Below, one piece after another: positions 59,238 to 64,000 of a stretch of DNA of 64,000 nucleotides. Source of the stretch: Paenibacillus pectinilyticus. GTDB taxonomy: Bacteria > Bacillota > Bacilli > Paenibacillales > NBRC-103111. The stretch covers positions 557,267-621,266 of the forward strand of contig NZ_LYPC01000028.1 of NCBI RefSeq assembly GCF_001700435.1. Direction: 5' to 3'. The position numbers were made by a program, and so were the translations under genes. Position 1 is the first letter of the stretch. Every line of letters begins with the position of its first letter. The notes beneath the pieces were generated by a model, which saw only the letters and a list, made by a program, of their open reading frames with translations, was not told the DNA's origin and did no database searches.

Positions 59238-62200
59238 CTACTTCGTAACTTTGACAATCATCGGATCGCTGGAAGTGGCACCCGCGTAGTTCACGAGTTC
59301 ACCACGATACTCATAGGTACCCTTTGCTTTACCCGTCAAAATAGCAACAGCCGATTGCGCATTCGGCGTATTCACAGTTAAATCTTGTGAATAGATGAGC
59401 ACGCCATTTTCATACAAATTATATCTCGTGCCATTGGTGCCCCACCACATATTCATGTTCACATTAAAGCTTCCATCACCGTCCCAGTTATCGTTAGCGA
59501 GGACTGGTTTGGCGGGAGCCGCCTGTTTGACGGTAACCGTTAGATCCTTGCTCCTGCTCGTTCCCCAAGCATTCGTTAGCTCGGCATAGTACTTGTAAGT
59601 CCCATTCGGCTTATAGGTAATGGAAGTCACCGTGGATTGCGCGTTTGGTGATTTGTCCGTAAGAACCTGAGTGTCGATTAACACATCATTCTCATAGAGT
59701 TTATACAAAGTGCCATTATCGCCATACCACATATTCATCGTAATTGTGTAGTTACCGTCCAGCAGACCCGTATCCTGCCCGTTGTCGTCCGAAAGTACGA
59801 CTGTACCAGGTTTAGCCACGGCTACGCCAAAAGGAACAGTGACGTTTACTGCTGTAGACGTTTGATTGCCCACACGATCGGTAGCTGTATAAATGATCGT
59901 ATAGGTGCGTCCTTTTTCTGCACGTAAGCTAAAGGATGGAGCTGCTGTGCCCATGTTAGCACTAATATCACCGACAGTAACGGGGACATTGCTCGTAATG
60001 GAGGTCAGCACAACCGATGCAACGCCTGATCCGCTATCATTTGAATCTACAGCAGCATTCACAGTAACCATTTGATGGTTGGCTGGCCACAACGTCGTTT
60101 TATCCAACACGACATGCAATGACGGAGCAGTCGTATCGATCTTGACTTGCGTCGTCTTCATCTCTTCTGTATGCCCAAAGTTGTCCACGCTATAGTATTG
60201 GATGACATGGACACCATCTTCAGCAACAACAACCGTATTTCCTTCTACAAACGGACCTTGATCGACGCTGTAAAAAGTGTTCCGCACACCGCCGCCCTCA
60301 TCCGTTGCCGTCAATATCACGGTCTGTGCAGTACGCTGCCAATCCGGGCTCGCGTTATCTGTCGTGTCAGGCGCTGCCCCAATGTGCACCGTAACTACGG
60401 CTGTTTTGGAATCATCTACGCCGTCATTTGCCTTAAACATAAATGTATCTGTTCCGGTCTCTCCAGGATCAGGTGTATACGCAACGGCTCCTGTAACTGG
60501 ATTCGTCACAACCGCGGTCCCTTTCGTACCATTCGCAACGATACGAAACTGTAACGGATCGCCGTCTTCATCACTCGCATTCAAAGTCCCCGAGACTGAT
60601 GTATCTTTGATGGTCGTTAACTCGGAATCTAACGCGCCAGGTAATTTATTTGCCGGACTGCCCATTTCAATCTCAATGACAGGCCTGTAAGCAACATTCG
60701 TGCTCTCCTTAGACGCGTATGATACATCGGAAGTTGAGCCTTGAGCCGTTGGTGAGGAGATCATAAGCGACAATTTCTTATCTCCAGTCAGTGCAGCTAT
60801 CACTTGATTGGTCACATCCAATTGAACAGGTGTCCCAGCGACAGTCGGAACTGTCCAAGTCCCGATAACACTTCCTCCAGCAGGCTTATTGTTCCAAGTC
60901 AGCGTTGTTTCCTGCCAGCTATTATTGCTGACAAGTTGTGCTTGATTAATAATTCCCGCCATCCCAGCACCTACGGGAACAAGCGTTACCTTAGCGCTTA
61001 CAAATGTCGTGGGGATTGAAGATAAATCGAATCTCACGTAAGATTGCCGAGCATAGGAAGTTCCATCATTTTTAACTACGATACTAGCCGTTGTACCGAA
61101 ATTCTGGGTTGCGTAGGTACCATCTCTTACATAAGTATCCGCTTCTGCTGTCCATTTAACCATAGCTACTGGTATAGCAGACATTTCGTTAGATGCAGTA
61201 CTTTCTCCCGCAGCATTAACGGCAACGACAGCAAAATAGTACGTCTTACCAGCGCTAAGTCCCGTTACCGCCAACTGATTGGTACCACTCACACTTGCTA
61301 CATCCACCGATTGTGTGTAGACGCCCGGAGCTCTACCATATTTGACCCGATAGCCTGCAGCCCCGTTCGCACCTGTCCAGTTCAATAGCACCTGAGAAGC
61401 ACCGCCAGTGGCACTAGTCAAAATCGGCGCGTCAGGCGTAGCCGGCGTTCCAAGATTGAATTTAACTGCGAATGATTGACCAAACGCGCCGTTGGTGTTC
61501 ACCGTCATTTTAATCGTTGGACTAAATTGCGTTACCGTAATACCAGGATCAAGTGAAACGACGCCCGTTGCACTGCGATTAATTTCAACAGTGATCGTCC
61601 CCGTATTCGCCTTTGTCGGATCAGAGATCCCGATGTCTAGCTGTCCATTCGTTTCAAGTGTCGTGACGGATGCTTTTTTGTTAACCGTAATGAACGGCTG
61701 ACCTGCCACATTGACACTTTTCGTTGCATCACTCCAGAAGTTTGCCCCAACCGCGTGTAATGTTGTATCCATGACGGCGTGCGCATCCCCAGAGTTTTCT
61801 AGAATGGAGATAGACGGATTAGCCGCATAGCTGGCTGTTGCTGCAGCATCTTTGTTAGGCAGCACCACATACGCATAGGATGCATCTGTCGGCTTCTTCG
61901 CATGATTGAAGGCCAAGCTCAAATAGGAATCGGTTACTGTATCCGTACCACCACCCGTATTTACTTGCTTCCAAGTGCCAGTTCTTGACTCTCGTAATCC
62001 CGTGATGGATGCTGTTCCTGGGAAATAATAGCCGATATCAGAACCTGGGACATTGCCAGTTAAATGGGCCCACTGCACGTTGCTCATATTTTCCGACCAA
62101 CCCAGTGCGCTAGACTTGGCTATCCCATTTACCTGCAAGGCATTATCGCCATTGGCATTCAGCTTGCGGTTTTCGACGATCGTTTCCACGTTTCGAGTCG

Positions 62201-63902
62201 TATCCGTACTCGTAATACCGGAGCCTAAAGCGACAATTTGGTCACCGAGCAAGAACCAGGATTTCTTCCCTTGCAGCGGACTTCCTGTATCTTGCGCAAG
62301 TGAAAACTGCATCCCGACAGAGCCATAACGATGATCAACGGAAGAACCACCTACCCATGTGTTCGGGTTTGAATAATTTTTCCAATCAACAGGTGTTCCG
62401 CTTCCAGAGCCATCTGTTGTCGTACCTGGCAGTCGATACATGTTAACTGTTGCCCAGTAATTACCGCTGTATTGCGATAGGTCACGATTATACAAAGTCG
62501 TCATACCCGCTCCGGTATACCAGCCTTTGATATTCTCCCCATTGCCATACTCAAATGCAGATATGCGTGGGGAGAACATGGCGATACCCAAACCGTAGTT
62601 TTCATCTAGATGGGACACACGATCCATAGCTGGAAACTGATAATGACCGACCAATTCGCCTCTTGGTGCAATCGAACTGTCGCTCATCAGTCTTTTGCCA
62701 AGAATCATTTCAAACATGCCAGTACCGACGTAGTAATTAGCAAATGTCGTATCTGTGGAAATGAACTCTTTGACCATTCGCTTGATCTTCAGCGCTTGTT
62801 CACTAGAAGCCCCTTCTGCTAGACGCAGCATGCTCAAGATAATCCCTCGACCTGTCGTATGATCATTCGTACCCTGACGCGAAATACCACGGCCTTTTAC
62901 ATTATCCATGGCTGCGCCTTTATAGAGTAATGGCTCGATGGCTTCATCTATCCATCTGAAAACATTAATGGCGTTCGGGTCTGTAATGCTCCAGGAGGAT
63001 CCAGTCAACAAGTAGAACATATCAGCTAATCGTCCGATCAAAACGGAGCCATATCCGCCTAGATAAGGAACTGTCGTATGTTGAATAAAGGATCCATCCT
63101 CGTAAAATCCATCTCCGCTTGTGACATTCAGAAAGACAGGACTTATCGAATCTCTTCCAAGCGTAATCTTGGCGCTTGACTTGCCAGTGATCCCCCGTAA
63201 GGTAACCACATACGCTTTATCCAGGAGGTTTGCTCCCGTTTCGGTTACTCCACCAAGCGTACGTTTACTTGGATTCGGCACAAAACGGTCAATGGCTCGC
63301 ATGAAATTATCTAGCTGCTGTTGCGTTAAATCGTTATACATAAGCACAAGCGTATCATTGAGGGCTTGCGGGGAGCCAATCTCCCAGTCCCACCAATTGT
63401 CGTATTCGGTTTTGGACTCTTTGTAGCGATTGGCATACGTCCAATCTAAGCCAGCAAGAATATCCACTTTCAGTGACTCATTATGATAGAACGCAGAGCC
63501 AATCGTCGAATAAACAATCGCCATTTGTTTTAAGCGTGTATAATGCGATGTCACTTGCGCGGAGACCGTCGTACTCTGCAAATCGCTCCATAAGTGCGTT
63601 CGGTTCGCCGCTTTATTCATCGTATCCCACGAGCCTGTTAAGCTAGCATTGGATACTAGATCGTCTTTGGCCTTAATATTAGCAGCGATATCAGGGTCAT
63701 TCGGATCAAAAGTAGTTCCACCCGTCAGATAGGTATGCCATTTCCCACGCATGGCATCATATTCATCTGATGCATCTGAACCTGCCGCTGATGCCGAATG
63801 AGGCGGGATGCATAAGGCAATAATCAATAGTGCAAGGAATACGTGTATGATTGCTTTTAGTGTGAATTTGGGATGTTCAGTTGTGATTGAGGAAGGGTTC
63901 AT
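59238..63902 (-). CDS. Secreted multidomain polysaccharide lyase, family 8
   Basis: 1554 aa. Signal peptide about 10-40. The PL8 (alpha/alpha)5 and beta domains (about 45-800) carry Asn225, His275 and Tyr284, the same +50/+9 spacing as N349/H399/Y408 that I recall for pneumococcal hyaluronate lyase, plus WWDWEIGSPQ. Cleaves a uronic-acid polymer (hyaluronate, chondroitin or xanthan) by beta-elimination; which one is open. Then FnIII (about 865-960), DNRLRE (about 965-1125), cadherin-like, Ig-like, and two tandem ChiA-N-like repeats at the C-terminus. AAGGAGG is 6 nt before the ATG at 63902. No SLH or sortase signal. Confidence 0.92.
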   Translation of the reverse strand: MNPSSITTEHPKFTLKAIIHVFLALLIIALCIPPHSASAAGSDASDEYDAMRGKWHTYLTGGTTFDPNDPDIAANIKAKDDLVSNASLTGSWDTMNKAANRTHLWSDLQSTTVSAQVTSHYTRLKQMAIVYSTIGSAFYHNESLKVDILAGLDWTYANRYKESKTEYDNWWDWEIGSPQALNDTLVLMYNDLTQQQLDNFMRAIDRFVPNPSKRTLGGVTETGANLLDKAYVVTLRGITGKSSAKITLGRDSISPVFLNVTSGDGFYEDGSFIQHTTVPYLGGYGSVLIGRLADMFYLLTGSSWSITDPNAINVFRWIDEAIEPLLYKGAAMDNVKGRGISRQGTNDHTTGRGIILSMLRLAEGASSEQALKIKRMVKEFISTDTTFANYYVGTGMFEMILGKRLMSDSSIAPRGELVGHYQFPAMDRVSHLDENYGLGIAMFSPRISAFEYGNGENIKGWYTGAGMTTLYNRDLSQYSGNYWATVNMYRLPGTTTDGSGSGTPVDWKNYSNPNTWVGGSSVDHRYGSVGMQFSLAQDTGSPLQGKKSWFLLGDQIVALGSGITSTDTTRNVETIVENRKLNANGDNALQVNGIAKSSALGWSENMSNVQWAHLTGNVPGSDIGYYFPGTASITGLRESRTGTWKQVNTGGGTDTVTDSYLSLAFNHAKKPTDASYAYVVLPNKDAAATASYAANPSISILENSGDAHAVMDTTLHAVGANFWSDATKSVNVAGQPFITVNKKASVTTLETNGQLDIGISDPTKANTGTITVEINRSATGVVSLDPGITVTQFSPTIKMTVNTNGAFGQSFAVKFNLGTPATPDAPILTSATGGASQVLLNWTGANGAAGYRVKYGRAPGVYTQSVDVASVSGTNQLAVTGLSAGKTYYFAVVAVNAAGESTASNEMSAIPVAMVKWTAEADTYVRDGTYATQNFGTTASIVVKNDGTSYARQSYVRFDLSSIPTTFVSAKVTLVPVGAGMAGIINQAQLVSNNSWQETTLTWNNKPAGGSVIGTWTVPTVAGTPVQLDVTNQVIAALTGDKKLSLMISSPTAQGSTSDVSYASKESTNVAYRPVIEIEMGSPANKLPGALDSELTTIKDTSVSGTLNASDEDGDPLQFRIVANGTKGTAVVTNPVTGAVAYTPDPGETGTDTFMFKANDGVDDSKTAVVTVHIGAAPDTTDNASPDWQRTAQTVILTATDEGGGVRNTFYSVDQGPFVEGNTVVVAEDGVHVIQYYSVDNFGHTEEMKTTQVKIDTTAPSLHVVLDKTTLWPANHQMVTVNAAVDSNDSGSGVASVVLTSITSNVPVTVGDISANMGTAAPSFSLRAEKGRTYTIIYTATDRVGNQTSTAVNVTVPFGVAVAKPGTVVLSDDNGQDTGLLDGNYTITMNMWYGDNGTLYKLYENDVLIDTQVLTDKSPNAQSTVTSITYKPNGTYKYYAELTNAWGTSRSKDLTVTVKQAAPAKPVLANDNWDGDGSFNVNMNMWWGTNGTRYNLYENGVLIYSQDLTVNTPNAQSAVAILTGKAKGTYEYRGELVNYAGATSSDPMIVKVTK

Positions 63903-64000
63903 GAAATGCCTCCTTAAAATGATGTTAACTAATGCCACTATCCAAGACAACATGTAAGCGCACACATAATTTCATAGACAATATTCATAGTTATGACGTT

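Overview
The window looks like chromosomal DNA of a spore-forming, polysaccharide-degrading Bacillota, most likely Paenibacillus or a close relative. The evidence is a YesM/YesN two-component pair directly upstream of a sugar ABC importer, large secreted multidomain proteins (one carrying SLH cell-wall anchors), a gerA-type germination operon, a SpoVB-like flippase, a bacterial NO synthase, and strong AAGGAGG-type ribosome binding sites with many TTG and GTG starts. I found no rRNA, tRNA, CRISPR array, insertion sequence or prophage. The assignment is from gene content only.

Layout: 0.1-4.5 kb, giant lectin/Ig/SLH surface protein (-). 5.2-7.5 kb, Set-type sugar efflux MFS (-) divergent from an AraC regulator (+). 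7.5-13.5 kb, histidine kinase, response regulator, lipoprotein binding protein and two permeases (-). 13.7-15.9 kb, pirin, a 109-aa protein and NO synthase (-). 16-19.3 kb, a membrane protein, an intergenic inverted repeat, and an ABC-F protein preceded by a 47-codon leader ORF and an attenuator hairpin. 19.3-23.1 kb, TauE/SafE permease, VOC protein, aldo/keto reductase, nitronate monooxygenase. 23.3-24.8 kb, spoVB-like flippase. 25.0-27.8 kb, PadR regulator, pentapeptide-repeat protein and ABC exporter operon. 28.0-28.7 kb, ribosomal protein L25/Ctc. 29-32.4 kb, adh, Bcr-type MFS and cupin divergent from TetR. 32.5-41.5 kb, hydrolase, small membrane proteins, ArsR-MFS, DinB, WYL regulator, secreted SLH-like protein, MBL-fold protein, NAT_N/GNAT_C acyltransferase. 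41.7-44.7 kb, TetR and an MMPL transporter. 44.8-46.8 kb, Rrf2 regulator, TrxR-like flavoprotein, methyltransferase. 47-51.3 kb, GNAT and the gerA-gerB-gerC operon. 51.4-54.4 kb, GH35 beta-galactosidase divergent from AraC. 54.3-55.4 kb, tandem-repeat array plus polypyrimidine tract. 55.4-59.2 kb, DeoR divergent from metallophosphoesterase, EamA transporter and phosphodiesterase. 59.2-63.9 kb, giant secreted PL8 polysaccharide lyase (-).

Functional reading: much of the window concerns sensing, degrading and importing plant or microbial polysaccharides (PL8 lyase, GH35, sugar ABC importer with its two-component system, lectin/SLH protein) and efflux or detoxification under local repressors (AraC-Set, PadR-ABC, TetR-Adh/Bcr, ArsR-MFS, TetR-MMPL, ABC-F). 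The most unusual items are the ABC-F leader, which has the architecture of a ribosome-mediated attenuator; the 52/51-bp hairpin tandem array, whose first copy supplies the end of an araC gene; and a cluster of three different 7-1-7 palindromes before tetR-mmpL. Many starts were moved inward because a good ribosome binding site lies inside the longest open frame. All functional calls come from reading the sequence; no database search was run.
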